27,960 nt of DNA, taken from assembly GCA_015661095.1 (NCBI GenBank), contig JACVQI010000003.1:1-27960 (forward strand), written 5' to 3'. This DNA comes from Gammaproteobacteria bacterium. GTDB lineage: Bacteria; Pseudomonadota; Gammaproteobacteria; Eutrophobiales; Eutrophobiaceae. The translations under genes were made by a program, and so were the position numbers. The notes beneath the pieces were generated by a model. The model saw only the letters and a program-made list of their open reading frames with translations, was not told the origin of the DNA and did not search any database. Positions 1 through 8,452 of the stretch are shown piece by piece; the stretch's first letter is position 1, and every line of letters begins with the position of its first letter.

Positions 1-465
1 TCAGCCAAGGCCAGCAAGAAATCCGAAGATGTCGTTGAGGTGGCCCGCAGACTGATTAAGAAACTGGTTAATGAATACGGGCTAAAACGTGACGATATCT
101 TTGTCGATGTCACCATCAATTCCATGATCTCGGACATGGAGGGACTGACGAAGATGGCCCTGAATGCCATCGAGACGATCTGCGCCGATCCCGATATGAA
201 GGGTGTCCACATCATCGGCGGTCTGACCAATATTGGCAATATGCTGCCGAAGATCGAATTCAACGGTATGAGCCTGCGCCACTGCGTCGAGAATGCCTTT
301 CTGACGCGGGCGGTGCCGCTGGGTTTTGATACAGTTCTGGGTACACCCTGGACCAATTTCAGTCCATTACCGGAAGGCCACGCGGTGCTGGTAGCTTTCG
401 ACGAAATCATCGAGTTGAAGGGGTTGGATGCAATGCGTCGACTGCGCAAGCTCTGGGCGAAATGA
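1..465 (+). CDS. Pterin-binding (DHPS/MeTr-like) methyltransferase domain protein, 3' end only
   Basis: The frame is open from base 1, so the start lies upstream of the window; the GTG at 40 is an internal Val codon. The remaining 154 residues resemble the C-terminal half of the TIM-barrel pterin-binding domain shared by dihydropteroate synthase, methyltetrahydrofolate:corrinoid methyltransferases and MetH. Visible marks are a strand ending in DIFVDVTINSM, a GGLTNIGNMLP segment matching the GLSN-type loop of that family, and a following helix (HCVENAFLTRAVPLGFD) like the one that carries the family's last barrel strand. Members bind methyl- or methylene-tetrahydrofolate in the cytosol and transfer a methyl group, often to a corrinoid protein. 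Acceptor and exact role cannot be read from this fragment. It ends with TGA at 463-465 and is followed by 124 bases before the next gene. A C1 role would fit the formate dehydrogenase nearby, which is an inference. Confidence 0.6.
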   Translation, partial: SAKASKKSEDVVEVARRLIKKLVNEYGLKRDDIFVDVTINSMISDMEGLTKMALNAIETICADPDMKGVHIIGGLTNIGNMLPKIEFNGMSLRHCVENAFLTRAVPLGFDTVLGTPWTNFSPLPEGHAVLVAFDEIIELKGLDAMRRLRKLWAK

Positions 466-503
466 CGATTTCGCTTACAATAGGGTGAAAGAAATACATT
501 TAG

Positions 504-517
504 TTGCATTTATGCAA
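504..517. promoter_or_regulatory. Short palindrome, possible operator
   Basis: TTGCATTTATGCAA is a perfect 6-base dyad with a 2-base spacer. It lies 73 bases before the start of the receiver/coiled-coil gene at 590, in the space where its promoter should be. No convincing -35/-10 pair was found around it, so a protein-binding role is only a guess. Confidence 0.25.
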
Positions 518-548
518 TAATGCTGACCCGTAATTATCGTCAGGCAAT

Positions 549-572
549 AAATACGACCATCCAGTCGTATTT
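549..572 (+). promoter_or_regulatory. Hairpin in the leader of the receiver/coiled-coil gene (terminator or attenuator-like)
   Basis: AAATACGAC at 549-557 and GTCGTATTT at 564-572 form a perfect 9-bp stem with a 6-base loop. It ends 17 bases before the ATG at 590 and just before the GGGG at 579-582 that serves as the likely ribosome binding site. The 3' arm ends in TTT followed by CTTAA, so it could end transcription of the upstream methyltransferase gene, or act on the next gene as an attenuator. The T-run is short, which makes a strong terminator doubtful. Confidence 0.4.
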
Positions 573-589
573 CTTAACGGGGCAATTAC

Positions 590-1618
590 ATGGGCAGTGA
601 AAACACACCGCGGCGGATTCTTATCATCGATGACGATGCGGACTACCGGAAGCTGCTGCATACCTGGTTGCTTAGTTTGTTTCCGGTGACGGACATCGTT
701 GAATACGATCCCCTGAATCAGGGACTACCGGCCCCGGACTTTAACTGGACAGCCATTGATGTGCTGCTGCTGGATTATGACCTGCGACTCCCGGATGCCA
801 CCGGCCTCGATCTGCTACATCTTAACCAGGATAATCAGTTATTTCCCGCGACCATGATGCTGACCAGCGCCGGCAGCGAGGGCGTAGCCGTGCGGGCCAT
901 GAAGTATGGCGTCACGGATTATCTGCCCAAGGATCAGGTCAATAAAGAAATATTGAAGACCGCCGTGGAGAATGCCTTCGCACAGCATAACCTGAAGCGC
1001 CAGCGTCTTAGCCTGCTGGATGAAATGCGGGAAGTGGCGCGGCAGGAATCTACGAAACTGATGGATGATTATAAAGACAAACTTTCAACCATGCGGGCAT
1101 TGGAAGAGAAACGTCTGCAGCAGGAGCGGCAAAAAATAGCGCGGGAACTGGAACATAGCAAACAACATCTGGCAAAGCTGGAAGATGAGCAAAAGCAGGC
1201 CGAACATTCACGCCAGGCATTACTGGATGAAATAGATAAACTGAAGCAAAAACAAGCGGCAGCTATGGACAAACCTAAACTGAACGAGCGACTGGAAAAA
1301 ACAGAAGTCAGGTATGGCCGAATCTCGGCTGAATCCAAACGGCTGCAAACAAATCTGAAACAAGCCGTTGACAAAGTCGATAAGAATCAATGGCAGTTGG
1401 AGCTGAGCAAGACAATGGAAATTGAACTGGCCAAGGAAGTGGCAGATTTCAAGGTAGAGACTGAACGGAAAGCCTGGATGGAAGCGCAAGGAGGTATTAC
1501 TCTGCTACGGCGCGCACATGCGCAGCAGTCAGACGCAAAACAAAAGAAAGCTGAAGTCAAACAACAGAACGAACAGTTGTTAAATGATATAGCTTCGCAG
1601 TTGCACAAGGAAAAGTAA
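590..1618 (+). CDS. Response regulator receiver protein with a long C-terminal coiled coil
   Basis: 342 residues. Residues 8-125 are a CheY-like receiver domain: the acidic pocket is D14-D16, the phosphoacceptor is D62 in LLLDYDLRLP, the switch Thr is T92 in MLTSAG, and the conserved Lys is K114 in YLPKD. From about residue 130 to 335 the protein is rich in E, K, Q, R and L in heptad-like order, as expected for a long coiled coil. There is no DNA-binding, GGDEF or other known output domain, so it probably acts by protein contact or oligomerisation after phosphorylation. The ATG at 590 is preceded by GGGG with a 7-base spacer. It stands alone on the plus strand and converges on the PQQ dehydrogenase gene. 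No kinase lies beside it; whether the kinases encoded at 11.5-16.5 kb act on it is unknown. Confidence 0.8.
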   Translation: MGSENTPRRILIIDDDADYRKLLHTWLLSLFPVTDIVEYDPLNQGLPAPDFNWTAIDVLLLDYDLRLPDATGLDLLHLNQDNQLFPATMMLTSAGSEGVAVRAMKYGVTDYLPKDQVNKEILKTAVENAFAQHNLKRQRLSLLDEMREVARQESTKLMDDYKDKLSTMRALEEKRLQQERQKIARELEHSKQHLAKLEDEQKQAEHSRQALLDEIDKLKQKQAAAMDKPKLNERLEKTEVRYGRISAESKRLQTNLKQAVDKVDKNQWQLELSKTMEIELAKEVADFKVETERKAWMEAQGGITLLRRAHAQQSDAKQKKAEVKQQNEQLLNDIASQLHKEK

Positions 1619-1801
1619 GCAGAAAATATTGCGGCAGGCGTTATGGCCGTAAGATTTTAAAATAATTCTGATAACTGAACTTTTATAAAAAGTCAAATCA
1701 GCCTGGTTGATTGTAAATCAAACGATACCTCCACAGGCCGATTTTAATCGCCAGTTCTTACACCCAGTTTTACCGTATATTTCCGCTGTGTCTTTACACC
1801 A

Positions 1802-3880
1802 TCATTCGTCCTCTTGTTCCAGGGCGAAGGCGAGAAACCAGTCACCCGGTTCGCCGCCGAGTATCGGATGGCCGGCGGCGCAGATAATGATGTACTGGCG
1901 GCCGTTCACCGAATAGGTCATGGGTGTCGCCTGGGCGCCGGCCGGGAGTTCTGCCTCCCACAGCACTTCACCCGTTTCGATATCAAAGGCGCGTAATTTG
2001 TTATCCAGGGCCGCGCCGATGAACACCAGGCCGCCGGCGGTTATGATAGACCCGCCCAAATTGGGTGTGCCCATTTCCAGCGGGATGGGGAGCGGCGCCA
2101 GTTTTTCAATCGAACCCAGGGCCACCTGCCAGACTATTGTTCCCTTAACCAGATCCACCGCGCTCAAGCGGCCCCAGGGTGGTTCGGTGCAAGGCACGCC
2201 GAAGGGCGACAGCAGCATGTCAAACTGCGCCGCATAGGGAGCGCCGCGCTGCGGAAAGCCTGCCCCGGTCTGCATGTCCGTCGCTTCCCCCACAGCTTTC
2301 ATACCGTTGGCGTCGCTGGCCTGTTGGCCAGTTGGGATCAGTTTGATAATCGAGGCAATATGCTGGGTATTGACCACCAGCAGATGACGTTCCGGATCAT
2401 AGGAACCACCGCCCCAGTTCGCGCCACCCAGAGCCGATGGCATGAAGATCGTGCCTTGCAGACTGGGTGGTGTATAGATGGAGCCGTAGCGCAGAGATTC
2501 GATTTTCCGTTTGCACATCCAGCGGTCGATGGGGGTAAAGCCCCACGCATCATCCGGCTCAAGTTTTTGTGCCACCAGTGCTGGCGGTTTGGTCGGGATG
2601 GGTTGAGTCGGCGATAACCATTCACCCGCCACCCCGTCCTGTGGCACCGGCCGTTCCTCTACGGGGAACAACGGCTCACCGGTTTCGCGATTCAGGACGA
2701 AGATCAAACTCTGTTTGGTCAATTGCACGACCGCCGGTACGGTGGTGCCATTACGGGGCAGGTCGATGAGTATGGGTTGCGCCGGCAGGTCATAGTCCCA
2801 GATGTCATGGTGGACAATCTGATAGTGCCAGACCACTGCACCGGTGGAGCCGCGCAGGGCAACCAGCGAGTCGGCGTAGTGGTTATTGCCGGGGCGGGTG
2901 CCGCCATAGAAATCGTTGCTGGGGCTGGTAGTGGGCAGGAACACCAGGTCGCGCTCTTCATCCACCGCCATCATGGTCCAGACATTGCCATTACCGGTAC
3001 GCTGCGCGCTACCCCCCTCCCAGCTGGCAGCGGCGGGGTCATTGGGATCGCGCGGGACCGGGTCAAACTCCCAGCGGATGGCGCCGGTGCGCGCATCCAG
3101 TGCCCGCACCTTGCCGCTCAGACTGTCGGCGCGGATGCTGTCGCTGATGGAGGAGCCGAATATCGCCACGTCGCCGATGATGGCGGGTGGTTGCGGTACG
3201 ACGATGTATTCATCCGGGTCCAATGGGCGGCCCGGATCGAAAACCACCTCGCCGTTCTTGCCGAAATCGGCGCAGGGTTTGCCGGTGCGCGCGTCGATGG
3301 CATAAGCCCGGAAGCGCCAGTTGCCGTAGATGAGTCGCAGCTTGCAGGCCGCGCCTTCGGGCGCCTGCTTATCCGTCCATGGAGTCACGCCTCGGCATTT
3401 GGGGAATTGCGCCTTGGAAAAATCCGCCTCCCCGTAGTACTTGAACGGATCGAATTCCCAGCGTTGCTGACCGGTGACGGGGTCCAGCGCCATGACCCGG
3501 CCCAGGGCGGAGCAGACAATGAGCTGACCCTCGATCAGGATCGGCGTGTTTTCCAGCGATTGTTTCGGGACCAGAGCGTCGCCATAACGTTCGGCGTCGC
3601 CGGTGCGGTAGGTCCAGACCAGTTCCAGGTCGGCGACATTGTCGCGGTTAATCTGGTTCAGCTTTGAATAGCGGGTGCCGGCCTGCGTACCGCTGTAATA
3701 GGTCCAGTCCTGGGCTGTTGCCGGCAGGGTCGTGATCAGCATGACACTGGACAGTAGTAGTGACAGGTATCGATGGGTTAACGACAGAACCCGAAAGATA
3801 GAGGCGAGCGGCTTGCTATGCATGTCTCGATGCTGAAGAGGAAGCCTATGGACATGACCGCTGATGTTAGATTTTGTCAT
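1802..3880 (-). CDS. Periplasmic PQQ-dependent dehydrogenase (glucose dehydrogenase-like)
   Basis: 692 residues. The N-terminus has a hydrophobic stretch (about 37-53) ending in a signal-peptidase-like site at PATAQ (53-57), so the mature enzyme should be periplasmic. The rest is a quinoprotein beta-propeller with repeated ALDPVTGQQRWEFDP-type blades. The motif HHDIWDYDLPAQP (357-369) and the TKQS segment with K389 match the active-site regions of membrane glucose dehydrogenase (Gcd), as does the C-terminal GTPNLGGSIITAGGLVFIGA. Unlike Gcd it lacks the five N-terminal membrane helices, and there is no CxxCH haem site, so electrons must leave to a separate acceptor. The substrate (sugar, polyol or alcohol) cannot be told. 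The ATG at 3880 has GGGAG 10 bases upstream; the Met at codon 20 (3823) is an alternative that gives a more usual signal peptide length. It lies 44 bases after the formate dehydrogenase gene and probably shares its transcript. Confidence 0.85.
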   Translation of the reverse strand: MTKSNISGHVHRLPLQHRDMHSKPLASIFRVLSLTHRYLSLLLSSVMLITTLPATAQDWTYYSGTQAGTRYSKLNQINRDNVADLELVWTYRTGDAERYGDALVPKQSLENTPILIEGQLIVCSALGRVMALDPVTGQQRWEFDPFKYYGEADFSKAQFPKCRGVTPWTDKQAPEGAACKLRLIYGNWRFRAYAIDARTGKPCADFGKNGEVVFDPGRPLDPDEYIVVPQPPAIIGDVAIFGSSISDSIRADSLSGKVRALDARTGAIRWEFDPVPRDPNDPAAASWEGGSAQRTGNGNVWTMMAVDEERDLVFLPTTSPSNDFYGGTRPGNNHYADSLVALRGSTGAVVWHYQIVHHDIWDYDLPAQPILIDLPRNGTTVPAVVQLTKQSLIFVLNRETGEPLFPVEERPVPQDGVAGEWLSPTQPIPTKPPALVAQKLEPDDAWGFTPIDRWMCKRKIESLRYGSIYTPPSLQGTIFMPSALGGANWGGGSYDPERHLLVVNTQHIASIIKLIPTGQQASDANGMKAVGEATDMQTGAGFPQRGAPYAAQFDMLLSPFGVPCTEPPWGRLSAVDLVKGTIVWQVALGSIEKLAPLPIPLEMGTPNLGGSIITAGGLVFIGAALDNKLRAFDIETGEVLWEAELPAGAQATPMTYSVNGRQYIIICAAGHPILGGEPGDWFLAFALEQEDE

Positions 3881-3924
3881 GTTACTGTTACTCCCGTTAC
3901 AAGGTTGGTGTTGAAGTTTAATGT

Positions 3925-6681
3925 TTAAGTGACGGCGGAAATTTTCACCGCACAGTATTTGTATTCCGGAATCTTGCCGAACGGATCCATGGCCTCGTTG
4001 GTGATCAGATTGGCCGCAGCCTCGTGATAGCAGAAGGCCATGAAAACGACGCCCGGCTGGACACCGGTATCGGCGCGGGCTATTGCCTTGATGGCGCCGC
4101 GTTTGGATTGAATCTGTATGGTGTCACCGGGACGGGCTTCGAGTTTGGCCAGGTCGAGCGGATTAAAACTGGCGACCGGGTCAGGTTCGATGGCATTCAG
4201 GACTTCAGAGCGCCGAGTCATGCTGCCGGTATGCCAGTGTTCCAGCTGTCTGCCGGTGGTGAACACGTAGGGATATTCAGCATCCGGCAGTTCATCGGCG
4301 GCGATGTAGTCCGCCGGGACGAATTTACCGCGCCGGGTTTTGGTGGGAAATCCGTCGGTGAATATCACTCTTTCGCCCGGGTCGCCTTCCTTCAGCAGGG
4401 GCATTGTCAGGCTGTGTTCCTGTTCCAGCCGCTCCCAGGTCATGCCCGACATGCTCGGTGTCGCCTGGCGGATTTCGTTGAAGATATCCTTGACTTCAGG
4501 ATAGTTCCAGTTGAGTCCGATGCGTTTGGCCATTTCCAGGATGATCCACAAGTCCTGTCTGGCATCGCCGGGCGGCTCGATGGCCTGCCGGCCAAGTTGC
4601 ACCAGGCGATCCGTATTGGTAAAGGTGCCGGTTTTTTCAGGGAAGGCCGAGGCCGGCAAAATGACGTCCGCGTAACCGGCGGTTTCAGTAAAAAAGATAT
4701 CCTGCACCACCAGGTGTTCAAGTTTCGCCAATGCCGCCCTGGCATGATTGAGGTTGGGGTCCGACATGGCCGGATTCTCCCCCATGATATACATGCCTTT
4801 AATCACGCCGTCATGGATGGCGTGTATGATCTCAACCACGGTCAGGCCACGGGCAGCGTCCAGGTTCGGCGCCTGCCAGAGGACGGCGAATTTGTCCCTG
4901 ATCTGCGGATCGCTGACGGACTGGTAATTGGGATAAAACATCGGTATCAGTCCGACATCCGAGGCCCCCTGGACGTTGTTTTGCCCCCGCAGAGGATGCA
5001 GGCCGGTACCCGGGCGACCAATCTGGCCCGTTAACAGGGCCAGCGAGATGAGACAGCGGGCGTTATCAGTCCCGTGTATGTGCTGGGAAATACCCATGCC
5101 CCAGAAGATGATCGATGCCCTGGACCTGGCGTAGACACGGGCCACTTCCTTCAAGGTCTCGGCGGAGATTCCGCAGATTGGCGCGACTTTTTCCGGACTG
5201 TACTTTGCCACTGTTTGCTTGAGGGCCGCATAACCTTCCGTATGTTTTTCGATGTAGGTGTCATTTTGCAGGTTTTCCTTAACGATGGTGTGCATCAGGC
5301 TGTTGAGCATAGGCACATCGGTATCCGGCCGGAATTGTAAAAAGTAGCGGGCATGACGGGCCAGATCGGATCGATAAGGGTCTATGACTATCAGGATTTT
5401 GCCGGCCTTGGCGGCGTTTTTCATAAAAGTGGCGGCAACTGGATGGTTTTCACAGGCGCGCGAGCCAATGACAATAATGACTTCCGCTTCGGCCACGTCA
5501 ACCACCGGGTTGGATACCGCGCCTGAACCTATTGTCTCCAGCAGGGCGGCCACGGACGAGGCGTGGCAGAGACGGGTGCAATGGTCGACGTTATTAGTGC
5601 CGAAGCCGGTCCGGACCAGTTTCTGAAACAGATAGGCCTCCTCGTTGCTGCCCTTGGCCGAGCCAAATCCGGCCAAAGCCTTGGGCCCATGGTCATCCCG
5701 GATCTGATTCAATTTGCCAGCGGCGACATCCAGAGCCTCGTCCCAGGTGGCGGGCCGGAAATATTGAGTCAGTTCCGAGGAACTCAGCAACCGCTCGGTC
5801 TTGGCCATGCCGGATTTGCGTACCCACGGGTTGGTGAGGCGGTCGGGATGATAGACATAATCGAAACCATAGCGGCCCTTGACGCACAGGCGGCTCTGGT
5901 TGGCCGGGCCATCCCGGCCGTTGACGAAGATAATCCGGTTATCCTTCAGATTATAGTTAATCTGGCAACCGACGCCGCAATAAGGACAGACTGATGCCAC
6001 CTGACGATCCGGTAGCACCTTCGCCGCCAGCCGGGCCGGCATCAGCGCGCCGGTAGGGCAGGCCTGCACGCATTCACCACAGCTGACGCAGGTGCTGCTA
6101 CCCATCGCATCGTCCAGGTCGAAGACAATCTTCGCGTGTTTGCCCCGATAGGCATAGCCAATGACGTCATTGACCTGTTCCTCGCGGCAGGCCCTGACAC
6201 AACGCGTGCATTGGATGCAGGCATCGAGATTGACGGCGATGGCCGGATTGCTTAAATCGGATTGTGGTTGCTGTCGTTGCGGGAACCGGGGTTTACCGAC
6301 CCCCAGTTTGGCGGCCCAGTGATCGAGCTCGGAAACCGGCGAGTGGGGCGATCCCCCCTGTCCGGGCATGTCGGATTTGAGTAGCTCCAGGATCAGCTTT
6401 TGTGCCTTGACGGCCCTGGGGTTGTCGCTATGCACTTTCATGCCCACACTGGGGGTGCGGCTGCAAGAGGGCGCCAGTACCCGCTCACCATCGATTTCCA
6501 CCATGCAGACGCGGCAATTGCCATCGGCCCGGTAACCCGGTTTGTAACACAGGTGGGGGATGGCTATTCCATGCCGCTTGGCGCATTCCAGGATAGTTTC
6601 TCCGGGCCGTGCCTCCATGGTCGTGCCATTGAAGGTTAATTGGATCATCGGTGCAGTAAACTGTTCCGGTCGCGCAGCCAT
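3925..6681 (-). CDS. fdhA: NAD-dependent formate dehydrogenase, molybdenum catalytic (alpha) subunit
   Basis: 918 residues. It oxidises formate to CO2 at a bis-MGD molybdenum (or tungsten) centre and passes electrons along iron-sulfur clusters to the diaphorase encoded just upstream. Domains in order: NuoG-like [2Fe-2S] ferredoxin fold with C45, C56, C59, C73; two [4Fe-4S] sites, C155/C158/C161/C165 and C198/C201/C204/C208; the FdhF-type [4Fe-4S] site C232/C235/C239/C266; then the molybdopterin domains. The active-site pair is C372-H373 in CTRLCHASSV, aligning with the Sec-His of E. coli FdhF, so this is a Cys enzyme. The His-Cys3 cluster motif expected after the first ferredoxin fold is absent (about 105-140). 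There is no TAT signal, so it is cytosolic. The ATG at 6681 overlaps nothing but sits 1 base after the upstream stop, with GGAGGAG inside the end of that gene, which points to translational coupling. Confidence 0.93.
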   Translation of the reverse strand: MAARPEQFTAPMIQLTFNGTTMEARPGETILECAKRHGIAIPHLCYKPGYRADGNCRVCMVEIDGERVLAPSCSRTPSVGMKVHSDNPRAVKAQKLILELLKSDMPGQGGSPHSPVSELDHWAAKLGVGKPRFPQRQQPQSDLSNPAIAVNLDACIQCTRCVRACREEQVNDVIGYAYRGKHAKIVFDLDDAMGSSTCVSCGECVQACPTGALMPARLAAKVLPDRQVASVCPYCGVGCQINYNLKDNRIIFVNGRDGPANQSRLCVKGRYGFDYVYHPDRLTNPWVRKSGMAKTERLLSSSELTQYFRPATWDEALDVAAGKLNQIRDDHGPKALAGFGSAKGSNEEAYLFQKLVRTGFGTNNVDHCTRLCHASSVAALLETIGSGAVSNPVVDVAEAEVIIVIGSRACENHPVAATFMKNAAKAGKILIVIDPYRSDLARHARYFLQFRPDTDVPMLNSLMHTIVKENLQNDTYIEKHTEGYAALKQTVAKYSPEKVAPICGISAETLKEVARVYARSRASIIFWGMGISQHIHGTDNARCLISLALLTGQIGRPGTGLHPLRGQNNVQGASDVGLIPMFYPNYQSVSDPQIRDKFAVLWQAPNLDAARGLTVVEIIHAIHDGVIKGMYIMGENPAMSDPNLNHARAALAKLEHLVVQDIFFTETAGYADVILPASAFPEKTGTFTNTDRLVQLGRQAIEPPGDARQDLWIILEMAKRIGLNWNYPEVKDIFNEIRQATPSMSGMTWERLEQEHSLTMPLLKEGDPGERVIFTDGFPTKTRRGKFVPADYIAADELPDAEYPYVFTTGRQLEHWHTGSMTRRSEVLNAIEPDPVASFNPLDLAKLEARPGDTIQIQSKRGAIKAIARADTGVQPGVVFMAFCYHEAAANLITNEAMDPFGKIPEYKYCAVKISAVT

Positions 6682-6682
6682 G

Positions 6683-8356
6683 TTAAAACTCCTCCGGAAA
6701 ATATTTCATCGCGCAGCGTAGCGGATTCGGCGCGGCCTGGCCTAATCCGCAGATCGATGTATCGTTCATCGCCTGCGCCAGCTCTTCCAGCAGCGCCTGA
6801 TCCCAGATCGGTTGTTCCATCAAGGTCACGGCCTTGGCCGTTCCGACGCGGCACGGTGTGCATTGTCCACAGGATTCATCTTCGAAAAACCGCATCGCGT
6901 TCAGGGCCGCGTCCCTGGCCTTGTCGTGATCGGACAGAACGATGATGGCCGCGGAACCGATGAAACAGCCATACTGATTCAAGGTATCGAAATCCAGCGG
7001 GAGGTCCGCCCTGGACGCCGGCAGGATGCCGCCGGAAGCGCCGCCGGGAAAATAGGCATATAAGGTGTGCCCTGCAGGCATGCCACCGCAGTATTCGTCG
7101 ATTAATTCGCGCAGGGTAATGCCGGCCGGCGCCAGATGCACGCCGGGTTTGTTGACGCGGCCGCTGACGGAGTAGGAACGCAATCCCTGCCGGCCGTGAC
7201 GGCCGTGGCCGGCAAACCAGTCGGCGCCTTGTTCGAGGATATCCCGCACCCAGTACAGCGTTTCCATGTTATGTTCCAGAGTCGGCTGGCCGAACAGGCC
7301 TACTTGTGCAACGTAGGGTGGACGCAGGCGCGGCATGCCGCGTTTACCTTCGATGGATTCGATCATGGCCGATTCCTCGCCGCAGATATAGGCGCCGGCA
7401 CCCCGCCGCAGGTGGATGGCCGGCAATTTTACCGGCGCTGATGCCTGCAATACGGCCAGTTCCCGCGTCAGGATCGCGCGGCAACCGGCATATTCATCGC
7501 GCAGATACAGGTAAATCGCCTCCGCTTCGATGGCCCAGGCGGCGATTAACGCGCCCTCCAGGAAACGGTGCGGGTCGGATTCCAGATAATGGCGGTCCTT
7601 GAAGGTGCCCGGTTCGCCCTCGTCGATATTAACCGCCAGCAGCCGTGGTTTGGGTTGTTTCTGCAGGATCTCCCATTTCGTGCCAGTGGGAAAACCGGCC
7701 CCGCCCAGACCACGCAGCTTGGAATCCTTTAATTTTTTAAGGATATCGGCCAGAGATTGCTTACCGGCATGGCAGTCCTTCAGCAATTTATAACCACCGG
7801 CTTGCCGGTATTGATGGTAATCCTTATATGATAATGGCGCCGGTGTAACCTGATTGGAGCTAACAGCTTTGGCGATACTCTCTGAAGTGGCTTTGCCTAT
7901 AGGATTGGTGCCGACGACGACGACCGGGGCATCCTGGCAACGGCCGACACAGGGGACCACCTGTACGCGGATATCGCCCTGATAATTCTTCTGCGTATCC
8001 TTGAGTAACTGGCTGGCGCCGAACAGTTCACAACTGACCGAGTTACAGACCCGGATGGTCAGTTTGGGCGCCTGGGTCTGGTCCTTGACAACATCAAAAT
8101 GGTGATAAAAGGTGGCGACTTCAAAAACTTCGGTCATGGCCAGTTTCAGCTCGTCCGCCAGGGCAACGATATGCCGGGCTTCGATCTGATGATATTTGTC
8201 CTGAATCAAATGCAGGTATTCAATCAGCAGGTCGCGTTGTCTGGGTTGGTCAGCCAGTAATTCAAGGATTTCCCGCCGGGCGTCAGGATCCGTCCGGCGG
8301 CCTCTGAACTGTCCTTTTATTTTTGACTTGTTATCTTGGGAATGCACGGTTTGCAC
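6683..8356 (-). CDS. fdhB: NuoE-NuoF fusion: diaphorase (beta) subunit of the formate dehydrogenase
   Basis: 557 residues. It accepts electrons from the alpha subunit and reduces NAD+ through FMN. Residues about 25-165 are a NuoE-like thioredoxin fold with the [2Fe-2S] ligands C104, C109, C136 and C140. Residues about 180-557 are NuoF-like: the glycine-rich FMN/NADH segment RGLGGAGFPTGTKW (215-228), the NADH loop EGEPGTFKDR (246-255), and the [4Fe-4S] ligands C496, C499, C502 and C536. Fusion of the two modules is the HoxF arrangement; in FdsABG the NuoE-like part is a separate gene. The start is a GTG at 8356 with a weak ribosome site; a second GTG three codons on is possible. It lies 96 bases after the ferredoxin reductase gene, so it may have its own promoter or be read through. 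Accessory genes (fdhD, mob genes, fdsD) are not in the window. Confidence 0.9.
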   Translation of the reverse strand: MQTVHSQDNKSKIKGQFRGRRTDPDARREILELLADQPRQRDLLIEYLHLIQDKYHQIEARHIVALADELKLAMTEVFEVATFYHHFDVVKDQTQAPKLTIRVCNSVSCELFGASQLLKDTQKNYQGDIRVQVVPCVGRCQDAPVVVVGTNPIGKATSESIAKAVSSNQVTPAPLSYKDYHQYRQAGGYKLLKDCHAGKQSLADILKKLKDSKLRGLGGAGFPTGTKWEILQKQPKPRLLAVNIDEGEPGTFKDRHYLESDPHRFLEGALIAAWAIEAEAIYLYLRDEYAGCRAILTRELAVLQASAPVKLPAIHLRRGAGAYICGEESAMIESIEGKRGMPRLRPPYVAQVGLFGQPTLEHNMETLYWVRDILEQGADWFAGHGRHGRQGLRSYSVSGRVNKPGVHLAPAGITLRELIDEYCGGMPAGHTLYAYFPGGASGGILPASRADLPLDFDTLNQYGCFIGSAAIIVLSDHDKARDAALNAMRFFEDESCGQCTPCRVGTAKAVTLMEQPIWDQALLEELAQAMNDTSICGLGQAAPNPLRCAMKYFPEEF

Positions 8357-8452
8357 TTCGAAATCAGCTTTCAGCTATTGCTGCCAGTCGTTAAAATAAG
8401 CGGTTATTGTAACAGAATCGGACAGTCTATTTCAGAGGTCAGGTGAAATTCC

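Noticed and set aside
1619..1801. Small inverted repeats (ACTTTT/AAAAGT at 1679-1693, TTGATT/AATCAA at 1707-1721, CGATT/AATCG at 1739-1750) between convergent genes
   Set aside because: Stems of 5 to 6 AT-rich pairs without T-runs; too weak to call terminators.
2723..3667. Long open frame on the plus strand opposite the PQQ dehydrogenase gene
   Set aside because: Antisense shadow of a GC-rich gene; no ribosome site and no family-like sequence.
4024..5034. Long open frame on the plus strand opposite the formate dehydrogenase gene
   Set aside because: It mirrors a high-GC gene with clear family motifs on the other strand; its translation has no recognisable domain.
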